Shown: positions 51,708-60,310 of the stretch, piece by piece
Position numbering within the stretch: the first letter of the stretch is position 1
How the letters are laid out: each line of letters begins with the position of its first letter
Assembly (NCBI GenBank): GCA_009775095.1
Contig: VSOZ01000002.1
Coordinates: 192,758 to 256,757 of the forward strand
Source of the DNA: Muribaculum sp.
GTDB taxonomy: Bacteria > Bacteroidota > Bacteroidia > Bacteroidales > Muribaculaceae
DNA: 64,000 nucleotides
Reading direction: 5' to 3'
The notes under the pieces: generated by a model
What the model saw: the letters and a program-made list of their open reading frames with translations, nothing else
Told to the model about the DNA's origin: nothing
Databases searched by the model: none
Position numbers and translations under genes: made by a program

Positions 51708-53534
51708 TTGGCAAAAGTAGAAAAATCACAGGAGTTGAAGGAGAAAATATCGATCCTTCCCGACACTCCCGGCTGCTATCTTTATTATGATGCCGACGGC
51801 AATGTCATATACGTCGGCAAAGCCAAGAATCTGAAGCGCCGGGTGTCGTCATACTTCAACCGCACCCATGACTCGGTGAGGACCATGCTGCTTGTGCGCA
51901 ACATAGCCGACATGCGCTATATCGTCGTGCCTACGGAGCAGGACGCGCTCAATCTCGAAAATTCGCTGATAAAAGAGTACAAGCCCCACTACAATGTGTT
52001 GTTGAAGGACGACAAGTCATATCCGTGGATAGTGGTTACCAAAGAACACTACCCGCGGGTATTTCTAACGCGCACACGCATCAAGGACGGTTCTAAATAT
52101 TTCGGTCCTTACACCAACGCGGGCGTGGCCAAGGCGGTGCTCAATCTTATCCGCGAGTTGTATCCGGTGCGTACGTGCCGCCATGCCATCACCCCCGATT
52201 ATGTGGCGAAGGAAAAGGGGCGCCTGTGTCTGGAATATCATCTTAAGAACTGTCTCGGATGCTGCACCGGTCTTATCGGTCAGGCCGAGTACGGAGAGAT
52301 GATAGATCATGTAAAGCAGATATTGCGCGGCGACACTCAGGAGCTTCTTGACTACCTGCGCGCCGAGATGGAGAAGCTGGCCGCCGAGCTCCGCTTCGAG
52401 GAGGCGCAGCTGCTTAAAGAGAAGTATGACCTTGTGGCCCGCTATCAGTCCAAGAGCGTCATCGTGAGCCAGACGCTCGACGACATCGACGTATTTGGCG
52501 TGGACGATGACCGCGACATGGTATACGTCAACTACATGCACGTGCGCCGCGGGGCTATCGTGCGCAGTATAACCTTTGAATACAAGCGCCGGCTTGACGA
52601 GCCTGTGGAGGATATCTTAGGCTATGCCATAACCGAGGCGGCCGAGAAGTTTGACCTCGAATATGACGAGATTGTCGTACCGGTCAAGCCTTACATCGAG
52701 CTTGAGGGCGTCATATACACCGTGCCGCAGCGCGGCGACAAGATGAAGCTCCTCGAAGTGTCGGCTCATAATGCGCGGCAGAACAAGGTCGACACACTCA
52801 AGATGATGGAGAAGCATGACCCAGAGAAGCGCGTGGAGCGTACGCTTGAGAGGATGAAGAGTGATTTCCGTCTTTCGGTGCTGCCGCGTCATGTGGAGTG
52901 TTTTGACAATTCAAATATACAGGGCACTAATCCTGTGGCTTCGTGCGTGGTGTTTCGCAACGCCAAGCCCTCGAAGCGCGACTACCGTCACTTCAACATC
53001 AAGACCGTCGAGGGGCCCGATGACTTCGCGTCGATGAAGGAGGTGCTCACACGCCGCTACACCCGCATGATGGAGGAGGGCGAGGAGCTGCCGCAGCTCA
53101 TTGTGGTCGACGGCGGCAAAGGGCAGCTCAGCGCCGCTGTCGAGGCTCTTGACGACATGGGGCTGCGCGGCACCATAGCTGTCGTGGGCATAGCCAAGCG
53201 TCTTGAAGAGATATATTTTCCGGGCGACAGCGTGCCGCTATATATCGACAAAAATTCCGAGTCACTGCGCGTGGTCCAGCAGTTGCGCGACGAAGCCCAC
53301 CGCTTCGGAATAACCCATCACCGCAATAGACGCAGTAAGGGCCAGATAGTCAGTGAGTTAGATGATATAAAGGGCGTGGGCGAAAAGACTAAACAGGCTC
53401 TGCTTCAGCACTTTAAGAGCGTGAAGCGCCTCCGTGAAGCTCCGGTCGACGCCATAGCCGACATAACCGGCCCCTCGCGGGCTTCGCTGATCTACAATGC
53501 TCTGCATCCTGAGAGTGAGCAATTAGGCCAATAA
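51708..53534 (+). CDS. uvrC: excinuclease ABC subunit UvrC
   Basis: 608 residues with a TTG start at 51708; no ATG or GTG upstream keeps the family start KEKISILPDTPGCYLYYD. The GIY-YIG nuclease domain (CYLYYDADGNVIYVGKAKNLKRRV), a UVR motif (AAELRFEEAQLLKEKYD), the RNase H-like endonuclease domain (ECFDNSNIQGTNPVASCVVF, IVVDGGKGQ) and a terminal helix-hairpin-helix are all in place. It makes both incisions in nucleotide excision repair. Confidence 0.97.
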   Translation: MAKVEKSQELKEKISILPDTPGCYLYYDADGNVIYVGKAKNLKRRVSSYFNRTHDSVRTMLLVRNIADMRYIVVPTEQDALNLENSLIKEYKPHYNVLLKDDKSYPWIVVTKEHYPRVFLTRTRIKDGSKYFGPYTNAGVAKAVLNLIRELYPVRTCRHAITPDYVAKEKGRLCLEYHLKNCLGCCTGLIGQAEYGEMIDHVKQILRGDTQELLDYLRAEMEKLAAELRFEEAQLLKEKYDLVARYQSKSVIVSQTLDDIDVFGVDDDRDMVYVNYMHVRRGAIVRSITFEYKRRLDEPVEDILGYAITEAAEKFDLEYDEIVVPVKPYIELEGVIYTVPQRGDKMKLLEVSAHNARQNKVDTLKMMEKHDPEKRVERTLERMKSDFRLSVLPRHVECFDNSNIQGTNPVASCVVFRNAKPSKRDYRHFNIKTVEGPDDFASMKEVLTRRYTRMMEEGEELPQLIVVDGGKGQLSAAVEALDDMGLRGTIAVVGIAKRLEEIYFPGDSVPLYIDKNSESLRVVQQLRDEAHRFGITHHRNRRSKGQIVSELDDIKGVGEKTKQALLQHFKSVKRLREAPVDAIADITGPSRASLIYNALHPESEQLGQ

Positions 53535-53556
53535 GACTAATTAGTCCGATACCACT

Positions 53557-54912
53557 ATGGAGCAAAAAAGAATCAACACAATCGGGCGGTCAGATGTCGT
53601 GTGGAATTTCTGCGCGTCGCTGCTGAAGATTGCTTCTTCGCTGCTGTTGCTGCCGGTCATTCTGAAGAAATTTCCGTCAGACATAGTGGCCGTGTGGACT
53701 ATATTCTCGTCTATATCGGTTCTTACCTATCTGCTCGATTTCGGTTTCAATAACTCTTTTGTGCGCACGGTCACCTACATATTCAGCGGTTGTACCACGC
53801 TGAAAAGGAGCGGCTACGAGACCCTCGACTGCGACAGTCCGGTCGATTACTCGCTGCTCAAAGGGGTTATAAAGGCCATGCAGTGGTTTTACAAGCGGGC
53901 CGCCGCGGTGCTCTTTCTGCTGCTTGTATGTGCGGGTACGCCTTATCTGCTGTCGGTGCTGGCCAAATATCCCGCCATACGTAGCGAGGTCCTTTTGGCG
54001 TGGGCCATTTTTATAATCAACAATACGCTTATACTCTACACGCTCTACTTCGAGGGCCTTCTTCAGGGACGCGGCTATGTGAAAGAGATCAAGCAGATAA
54101 TCGTGGTGTCGCATATGGCTTACCTCGCAGTGGCCATAACGCTCGTCTTTGCCGGATGTGGTCTTGTGGCATTGGTGACGTCGCAGGTGCTGGCTACGAT
54201 AATACTGCGTGTGCTTGCCCACCGGCTCTTCTATGACCGCGAGACGGTGGCCCGGTTGAAAGAGGCCGGATGCTCCGACCCGAAAGCCGTGCTGCATACC
54301 ATATTTCCCAACGCCGTTAAAATCGGCATAACCTCGCTGGGCAGTTTTCTCATATCAAAATCGGCCATTTTCATAGGCTCTATGTTTATGCCGCTTTCCA
54401 TTATAGCTTCTTACGGCATCACTATGCAGATCATGTCGAGCATCTATTCGGTGGCGGGCATCTATGTGTCGACCTATATACCGAAAATAACCGCATCGAG
54501 AGTCCGAGCCGACAAGGGCTCCATAATGACCATTGTGTGCCGCGGGTGGGTCGTATCGGCCGCTATATATATATTGTGTGCGGGCGGGTTGTGTCTGCTC
54601 GGTCCGTATCTTCTCGAGCTGCTCGGCAGCAAGACCGTGCTCCTTCCCGGGGTCATGATAGTCGTGGCCGCGGTTATATCGTTTCTGGAGATGACCCATG
54701 CCATGGCCGGCAATGTGCTGCTTACAAAAAACTACGTGCCGTTTTTCATCCCCTCGATTGTGTCGGGAGCTTGTACGGTAGCGCTTCTGCTGCTGTTCAT
54801 GAACTTCACCGATTTGGGGCTGTGGGGCATGATACTTGCCCCGGGCATAGTGCAGCTCGCCTACCAGAACTGGAAGTGGCCGCTGGAAGTGTACCGCGAC
54901 CTTAAGTGTTAA
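53557..54912 (+). CDS. polysaccharide flippase-type (Wzx/MOP superfamily) membrane protein
   Basis: 451 residues with about 12 membrane segments. The opening DVVWNFCASLLKIASSLLLLPVILKKFPSDIVAVWTIFSSISVLTYLLDFGFNNSFVRTVTYI is typical of O-antigen or capsule repeat-unit flippases. It starts 22 bp after uvrC and lies just ahead of the exopolysaccharide block, so it may carry the repeat unit built there. The substrate is unknown. Confidence 0.83.
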   Translation: MEQKRINTIGRSDVVWNFCASLLKIASSLLLLPVILKKFPSDIVAVWTIFSSISVLTYLLDFGFNNSFVRTVTYIFSGCTTLKRSGYETLDCDSPVDYSLLKGVIKAMQWFYKRAAAVLFLLLVCAGTPYLLSVLAKYPAIRSEVLLAWAIFIINNTLILYTLYFEGLLQGRGYVKEIKQIIVVSHMAYLAVAITLVFAGCGLVALVTSQVLATIILRVLAHRLFYDRETVARLKEAGCSDPKAVLHTIFPNAVKIGITSLGSFLISKSAIFIGSMFMPLSIIASYGITMQIMSSIYSVAGIYVSTYIPKITASRVRADKGSIMTIVCRGWVVSAAIYILCAGGLCLLGPYLLELLGSKTVLLPGVMIVVAAVISFLEMTHAMAGNVLLTKNYVPFFIPSIVSGACTVALLLLFMNFTDLGLWGMILAPGIVQLAYQNWKWPLEVYRDLKC

Positions 54913-54925
54913 AACACCTCCTTAT

Positions 54926-54968
54926 GCCCGATTGTGCATAAATCGGGGCTTGGCGCGGCTTATCTTTG
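54926..54968 (+). promoter_or_regulatory. promoter with the shared GCCCGATTGTGCATAAA motif (copy 2)
   Basis: GCCCGATTGTGCATAAA at 54926-54942, then -7 TATCTTTG at 54961-54968, 35 bases from motif start to box, as at 37831. Here the motif forms a perfect inverted repeat CCCGATT (54927-54933) / AATCGGG (54941-54947). Confidence 0.65.
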
Positions 54969-54995
54969 CGGTATCATAGTTAAACCCTTATCGCA

Positions 54996-55427
54996 ATGAA
55001 AAGCACTGCTATCATCGTTACGGCCGTCACGGCCATGGAGATCGCTACGCCCATCGAGGCCAAGGAGGCGGTCAGTCACTTCACCATACGCGAGCTTACC
55101 TACAGCACCACCGCTCTGAGGCTCGGCATCGACAACACTCCGCCGCCCGATGCCGTGGTCTATATGCAGCGGTTCATAGACGAAGTGCTCCAGCCGGCAC
55201 GCCTGAAGCTCGGCGCTCCCATAAAGGTCAACAGCGGCTACCGCTGCACGGCACTCAACAAGGCGGTGGGCGGAGTGGCGCGTTCCTACCACCTTGCAGG
55301 CCGTGCCGCCGACATAACTACCGGAAGCGTTGCCGGCAATCGTGAGCTGTTCTCAATACTTGAAAAACTGCCTCATACGGAGCTTATATGGGAGAGCGGC
55401 GGAGCATGGATTCACGTGGCATGGTAA
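54996..55427 (+). CDS. M15-family D-Ala-D-Ala-type peptidase
   Basis: 143 residues. Zinc-ligand pattern: RSYHLAGRAADI (H and D) and WIHVAW (second H), with the Peptidase_M15_3 core VNSGYRCTALNKAVGG. Short single-domain forms like this often come from phage endolysins or are encoded beside surface-polysaccharide loci in Bacteroidales. The N-terminus (KSTAIIVTAVTAMEIATPIEAKEAV) is hydrophobic only weakly, so export is uncertain. It precedes the exopolysaccharide genes. Confidence 0.88.
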   Translation: MKSTAIIVTAVTAMEIATPIEAKEAVSHFTIRELTYSTTALRLGIDNTPPPDAVVYMQRFIDEVLQPARLKLGAPIKVNSGYRCTALNKAVGGVARSYHLAGRAADITTGSVAGNRELFSILEKLPHTELIWESGGAWIHVAW

Positions 55428-55444
55428 ATTTGCTATTGTTAAAT

Positions 55445-55475
55445 TTGGCTTAACGGCTAAAATATCTTAATTTTG
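55445..55475 (+). promoter_or_regulatory. promoter of the exopolysaccharide block
   Basis: TTG (55445-55447), a 20-bp spacer, -7 TAATTTTG (55468-55475). The leader to the ATG at 55602 would be about 120 bases. Confidence 0.55.
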
Positions 55476-55520
55476 CGATTGAGATTAGCGCAAATAGCAT
55501 ATATGTTAATTGTTAGAGGT

Positions 55521-55580
55521 ATGAAATTTTGTATAGAGGGCTCTTGCCGTTATGGCCGGAGCGCGCTGATCGTGTCATAA
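55521..55580 (+). CDS. possible 19-codon leader peptide
   Basis: ATG after TTAGAGGT, reading MKFCIEGSCRYGRSALIVS, inside the long leader of the WecA-like gene. Codon content is unremarkable and no amino-acid run suggests attenuation. Offered as a candidate only. Confidence 0.25.
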   Translation: MKFCIEGSCRYGRSALIVS

Positions 55581-55601
55581 CCCCAACTAATTTATTAGAC
55601 T

Positions 55602-56726
55602 ATGAACTATTGGCTTATTAACTGTGTCGCGGCTTTTTTACTCAGCGTATTTTTTGCCGGTGTATTGATCCCGCAGATTTTATTGGTTGCTTTCCGACGC
55701 GATCTTTTTGACCAGCCCGATGAACGTAAGATTCATCGTGGAGCTGTGCCTCGTCTTGGAGGTATTGCCTTTACGCCGGTTGTCTGTTCAGTGTTGGCGT
55801 TGCTGTTAGGTGTGAGTACGCTGCTCGGACGTCTGGAGATGTGCGCGTATATGGCTCAGAATGCCGCTACACTGTCATTCGGTTTCTGTTCGTTGTTCAC
55901 TCTTTATCTTGTCGGCATGTCCGATGACCTTATAGGAGTGCGCTATCGTGCTAAATTTATCATGCAGATACTTTGTGCGGTGTTGCTGCTGGCAGGAGGC
56001 CTATGGCTTAATTCGCTTCATGGAGTGTTGTGGATTCAGTCTATGCCGTGGTGGCTGGGCATGCCGCTGACTGTGGTTGTTATCGTATACATTGTCAATG
56101 CCATCAATCTTATCGACGGCATTGACGGACTTGCATCGGGTCTGGCGGCTGCGGCACTTATTATTTACGGCTGTGCGTTTTTCATGATAGGCCGTTATGT
56201 ATATGCCATATTGTCGTTTTCGACGTTAGGTGTACTTGTGCCGTTCTTCTATTACAACGTATTCGGCGATGTGAAGAAGCGCAAGAAGATATTCATGGGC
56301 GATACGGGAAGTCTTACCATCGGACTCCTGCTGTCATTCCTTAGTCTTGAACTTTATCTGGCTTCGGCTGCTACTCCAAAATCGCTTGAAGTCAATCCGT
56401 TTATTCTCGCATTCACTCCTCTGCTTATTCCGTGCATGGATGTCGTAAGGGTATTTATGCGTCGCATACGCCATCATGGCAATCCGTTTTTACCCGATAA
56501 GACACACATCCATCATAAACTGCTTGCTCTCGGTCTGCGGCCGAGGTTGTGTATGGTTATCATCGTGGCCATAGCGTTGGTCATAAGTGCGGTCAACATT
56601 CTGCTGTCGCATGTCGTTAACGTGACGTTGTTGCTTGTAGCCGATGTTTTGGTGTGGACTTTGGTCAATATATGGCTGTCACGTAAAATTTCGTCACTTG
56701 ATCATACAATATCCGCTACAAAATAG
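55602..56726 (+). CDS. WecA/MraY-family undecaprenyl-phosphate sugar-1-phosphate transferase
   Basis: 374 residues with about ten membrane segments. Family motifs: DDLIGVRYRAKF, NAINLIDGIDGLASG, FMGDTGSLTIG and the C-terminal HIHHKL. It attaches the first sugar phosphate to undecaprenyl phosphate, starting polysaccharide synthesis. First gene of the block with the Wza-like and Wzz-like genes. The sugar is probably GlcNAc or similar, not decided. Confidence 0.93.
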   Translation: MNYWLINCVAAFLLSVFFAGVLIPQILLVAFRRDLFDQPDERKIHRGAVPRLGGIAFTPVVCSVLALLLGVSTLLGRLEMCAYMAQNAATLSFGFCSLFTLYLVGMSDDLIGVRYRAKFIMQILCAVLLLAGGLWLNSLHGVLWIQSMPWWLGMPLTVVVIVYIVNAINLIDGIDGLASGLAAAALIIYGCAFFMIGRYVYAILSFSTLGVLVPFFYYNVFGDVKKRKKIFMGDTGSLTIGLLLSFLSLELYLASAATPKSLEVNPFILAFTPLLIPCMDVVRVFMRRIRHHGNPFLPDKTHIHHKLLALGLRPRLCMVIIVAIALVISAVNILLSHVVNVTLLLVADVLVWTLVNIWLSRKISSLDHTISATK

Positions 56727-56763
56727 AGTATATAATAAAAGGTACAAATCGATATAAAATTAT

Positions 56764-59181
56764 ATGTCAGGTAAATTCAGAATAGCGTTATTATTACTGG
56801 CTCTATCCTTGGGCTCGGTGTCGTCTTATGCCCGCATGACCGACGAGCAGGTCGTTCAGTACGTAAAGACAGCCACGGCACAGGGTAAGTCAAAACAACA
56901 GATAGGTAAGGAACTGCTTGCCCGAGGTGTCACTCAGGAGCAGGTCGAGCGACTAAAATCGCGTTATGAGGGAGAGGGCGCTTCCGGACAGGGGGCTGCG
57001 CAAGCCTCCGCCGATAAGAGCCGCATGCGCTCGTCGGCGACTGTGCAGAAGGTCGACTCTACGATGCTCGGTTTTGATTACGTCATCACCGATACCATAA
57101 CCGCTCAGCCCGCGCGCCGCCGTATATTCGGACAGAATGTGTTTACCAACCGTTCGTTATCGTTTGAGCCCAATGAGAATGTGGCTACGCCGCAGAACTA
57201 TCGTCTCGGTCCCGGCGACGAGGTCGTGATTGACATCTGGGGCGCGAGCGAAGACCAGATACGCCAGACCATATCGCCCGAAGGCAGCATTATCGTATCG
57301 CAGATAGGTCCGGTATATCTCAACGGCATGACTATATCGGAGGCCAACAACCATATCAAAAACAAGTTCGCAAGCAAATATGCCGGCATCGGAGGCAATG
57401 AGCCGGAGAGCGACATAAACCTCACTCTCGGTCAGGTGCGTACTATTCAGGTCGATGTCATGGGTGAGGCCGTGGTGCCCGGTACATACCGCCTGTCGCC
57501 ATTCTCGACCGTGTTTCACGCGCTGTACAAGGCCGGCGGTATAAACGACATCGGCTCGATGCGAAATATCGATGTGCTTCGCGGAGGACGTCGCATAGTG
57601 GGCGTCGATGTTTATGAATACCTTTTTGACGGCAAGCAGACAGGCAACATACGCCTTCAGGAGGGCGACGTCATCATCATACCCCCTTATGACCGCCTCG
57701 TATCGGTCGAGGGCAATGTAAAGCGTCCTATGGCTTATGAAATAAAGAGCGACGAGACACTTGCCGACCTTATTGACTATGCCGGCGGATTCTCCGGCGA
57801 CGCCTATACCGAGCAGGTAAGACTCGCCCGACAGACCGGCCGTGAAAATGAGCTGTTCAACATTGTCAACGGCGAGTTCTCAAGCTACCGGCTCAATGAC
57901 GGAGATGTTGTGACCGTAGGGTCAATACTCGACCGCTATGCCAACCGCGTCCAGCTGAAGGGTGCCGTGTTCCGCCCCGGCATGTATGCTCTCGCTACCG
58001 ATCTTCGTACCGTGGGCGATCTTATCAAAAACGCCGACGGACTTCTTGAGGATGCCTATACCACCCGCGCAATGCTGTATCGCGAAGGTCCCGACCTGTC
58101 GCTTGAGCTGATTCCGCTCGATATAGAGGGCATACTCTCGGGCCGAAGGGCCGACGTCACCTTGAAGCGCAACGATATCGTGGAGATACCGAGCGTGAAA
58201 GTTCTTGAAGATCAGGGCGAACTTGCCATTTACGGTCAGGTAAATACTCCCGGATTATATCCTTTTGCCGCCAATACGACTATCGAGGACCTCGTCATTC
58301 AGGCCGGAGGTCTGTTGCGCGGAGCCTCTACCGCTCGTGTCGATGTATCGCGTCGTGTTGTTGACCCCACCAGCCTTATGCCTACCGATGAGATTGCCAA
58401 GGTATATAGTTTTGCCCTCAAGGACGGACTTGTCATAGACGGTACCCCCGGCTTCACATTGCAACCCTATGATATCGTGGAGGTACGCCGTAGCCCCGGC
58501 TATCAGACCCAACGGCGTGTCGAGGTGCAGGGTGAAGTGGCTTTTGACGGCGGTTATACACTTGCCAACAAGAATGAGCGCGTGAGCGATGTCATTCGCC
58601 GTGCCGGTGGAGTGACCAAATCGGCCTATCTTCGCGGTGCTCATGTATTGCGTCAGATGACCCCCGAGGAGATTGCCGTGCGCGACGAGACTCTGCGTCT
58701 TGCCACTACGATGGATGACGGAGGCGACTCGATATCCGTGGCCAAACTTAACCTGCCCACATCCTACAGTGTGGCTCTTGAACTTGAAGAGGCTCTTGCT
58801 CATCCCGGAAGCGAAGCTGACCTTGTCATGCAGGAGGGCGACAAACTGGTTATTCCCGAACTTGTGAATACCGTCAAGATATCGGGCGATGTCATGTTTC
58901 CCAACACTGTGATGTTCAAGCCCGGTAAAAAACTTAAGTATTATATCGATCAGGCCGGCGGCTACGGTGAGCGCGCCAAGAAAAACAAGGCGTTTATCGT
59001 ATATATGAACGGATCGGTGGCCCGTGCCAAGGGTAATGTGGCTGTAGAGCCGGGATGCCAGATTATCGTTCCCTCAAAACAGAAGAGCAAGGGCGTCAAC
59101 TGGTCGGCCATCCTGTCAATGACCGGAGTGCTTACCGGACTCGGTACTATGGCCGCTGCTATATCCAATATGGTTAAATAA
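56764..59181 (+). CDS. Wza-like polysaccharide export protein with multiple SLBB domains
   Basis: 805 residues with a signal peptide (FRIALLLLALSLGSVSSYA). An N-terminal helical SHOCT-like segment (YVKTATAQGKSKQQIGKELLARGVTQEQV) is followed by the Poly_export domain (YRLGPGDEVVIDIWGASEDQIRQTISPEGSI) and several SLBB repeats (VSVEGNVKRPMAYEI, QLKGAVFRPGMYAL, AIYGQVNTPGLYPF, VEVQGEVAFDGGYTL, VKISGDVMFPNTV). A C-terminal hydrophobic segment follows. It forms the outer-membrane exit for the polysaccharide. Confidence 0.94.
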   Translation: MSGKFRIALLLLALSLGSVSSYARMTDEQVVQYVKTATAQGKSKQQIGKELLARGVTQEQVERLKSRYEGEGASGQGAAQASADKSRMRSSATVQKVDSTMLGFDYVITDTITAQPARRRIFGQNVFTNRSLSFEPNENVATPQNYRLGPGDEVVIDIWGASEDQIRQTISPEGSIIVSQIGPVYLNGMTISEANNHIKNKFASKYAGIGGNEPESDINLTLGQVRTIQVDVMGEAVVPGTYRLSPFSTVFHALYKAGGINDIGSMRNIDVLRGGRRIVGVDVYEYLFDGKQTGNIRLQEGDVIIIPPYDRLVSVEGNVKRPMAYEIKSDETLADLIDYAGGFSGDAYTEQVRLARQTGRENELFNIVNGEFSSYRLNDGDVVTVGSILDRYANRVQLKGAVFRPGMYALATDLRTVGDLIKNADGLLEDAYTTRAMLYREGPDLSLELIPLDIEGILSGRRADVTLKRNDIVEIPSVKVLEDQGELAIYGQVNTPGLYPFAANTTIEDLVIQAGGLLRGASTARVDVSRRVVDPTSLMPTDEIAKVYSFALKDGLVIDGTPGFTLQPYDIVEVRRSPGYQTQRRVEVQGEVAFDGGYTLANKNERVSDVIRRAGGVTKSAYLRGAHVLRQMTPEEIAVRDETLRLATTMDDGGDSISVAKLNLPTSYSVALELEEALAHPGSEADLVMQEGDKLVIPELVNTVKISGDVMFPNTVMFKPGKKLKYYIDQAGGYGERAKKNKAFIVYMNGSVARAKGNVAVEPGCQIIVPSKQKSKGVNWSAILSMTGVLTGLGTMAAAISNMVK

Positions 59182-59197
59182 TACTCACTATATCTAT

Positions 59198-60298
59198 ATG
59201 CAGGAAGAAAAAGAAGTGATGCGCAATGACGACGAGCAGGAGATAGACCTGCTCGAACTCGCCCGCAAACTTTGGGACAGCCGCAAGACTATCCTCAAGT
59301 GGGGAGCCATAGGTGCCGTTGTGGGCCTTGTCGTGGCGTTCAGCATACCTAAGGAATATACTACCACTATAAAGCTCGCGCCCGAGATGAGCGATAATAA
59401 AGCCGGTGCGGGAGGCCTCGGTGCGTTGGCGGCTATGGCCGGAGTGAACCTCGGCGGAGGCTCCGGGGCTGATGCCGTGTATCCGCAGCTATACCCCGAT
59501 GTCGTAAGCTCCGTGCCGTTTGTCATAAGCCTCTTTGACGTGCCCGTCACCGATGCCGAAGGCGAGCATACCACTACCGTACGCGCCTTTATCGAGGAGG
59601 ACACCTCCGCTCCGTGGTGGAGTGCTGTCATGGCGCTTCCCGGCAAGGCTATAGGCGGTGTCATGTCGCTCTTCCGCTCCGATGACGATGCGCAGGGCGA
59701 CGGCGGTGTCAATCCGTTCAAGCTCACGCCCGAAGAAAACGCCGTGGTGACCGCTCTCGCAGCCCGTATAGGCGCCGATGTCGACACAAAAACCTCCGTC
59801 ATATCTCTGTCAGTGACCATGCAGGACCCCATGGTGTCGGCCATGCTTGCCGATACGGTGGCTGCACGTCTGAAGACATACGTCACCGACTACCGTACCG
59901 AAAAAGCGCGCCGCGACATGGAGTATGCCCAGCGCATAAACGATGAGGCAAAGCAGGACTACTACGCCGCACAGCAGAAATATGCCGAATACATGGACCG
60001 TAATCAGGGACTTGCCACTCGTGCCGCTCAGACCGAGAGTGAGCGCCTGCAAAACGAGTCATCGCTCGCTTTCAGCCTGTATAATCAGACGGCTCAGCAA
60101 CTCCAGATAGCACGCGCAAAAGTGCAGCAGACCACACCCGTATATACGGTAGTGCAGCCTGCCACAGTACCCTTGCGCCCCTCCAAGCCTTCCAAGATGC
60201 TTATCCTCGTAGGCTTCATCTTCCTCGCGGTTGTAGCTTCCTCGGCTTGGATACTCTTCGGTCGCGACCTAATAGACGGCTTTCGTAAGAAAGCATAG
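59198..60298 (+). CDS. Wzz-type chain-length determinant protein
   Basis: 366 residues. The N-terminal membrane segment (WGAIGAVVGLVVAFSIPKEYTTTIKLAPE) with preceding acidic stretch (EQEIDLLELARKLWDSR), a periplasmic coiled-coil (about 240-320) and a second membrane segment near the end (MLILVGFIFLAVVASSAWILF) are the Wzz layout. It controls polymer length and works with the Wza-like protein encoded 16 bp upstream. No tyrosine-kinase domain is fused. Confidence 0.93.
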   Translation: MQEEKEVMRNDDEQEIDLLELARKLWDSRKTILKWGAIGAVVGLVVAFSIPKEYTTTIKLAPEMSDNKAGAGGLGALAAMAGVNLGGGSGADAVYPQLYPDVVSSVPFVISLFDVPVTDAEGEHTTTVRAFIEEDTSAPWWSAVMALPGKAIGGVMSLFRSDDDAQGDGGVNPFKLTPEENAVVTALAARIGADVDTKTSVISLSVTMQDPMVSAMLADTVAARLKTYVTDYRTEKARRDMEYAQRINDEAKQDYYAAQQKYAEYMDRNQGLATRAAQTESERLQNESSLAFSLYNQTAQQLQIARAKVQQTTPVYTVVQPATVPLRPSKPSKMLILVGFIFLAVVASSAWILFGRDLIDGFRKKA

Positions 60299-60310
60299 AG
60301 CTCTCACCGT

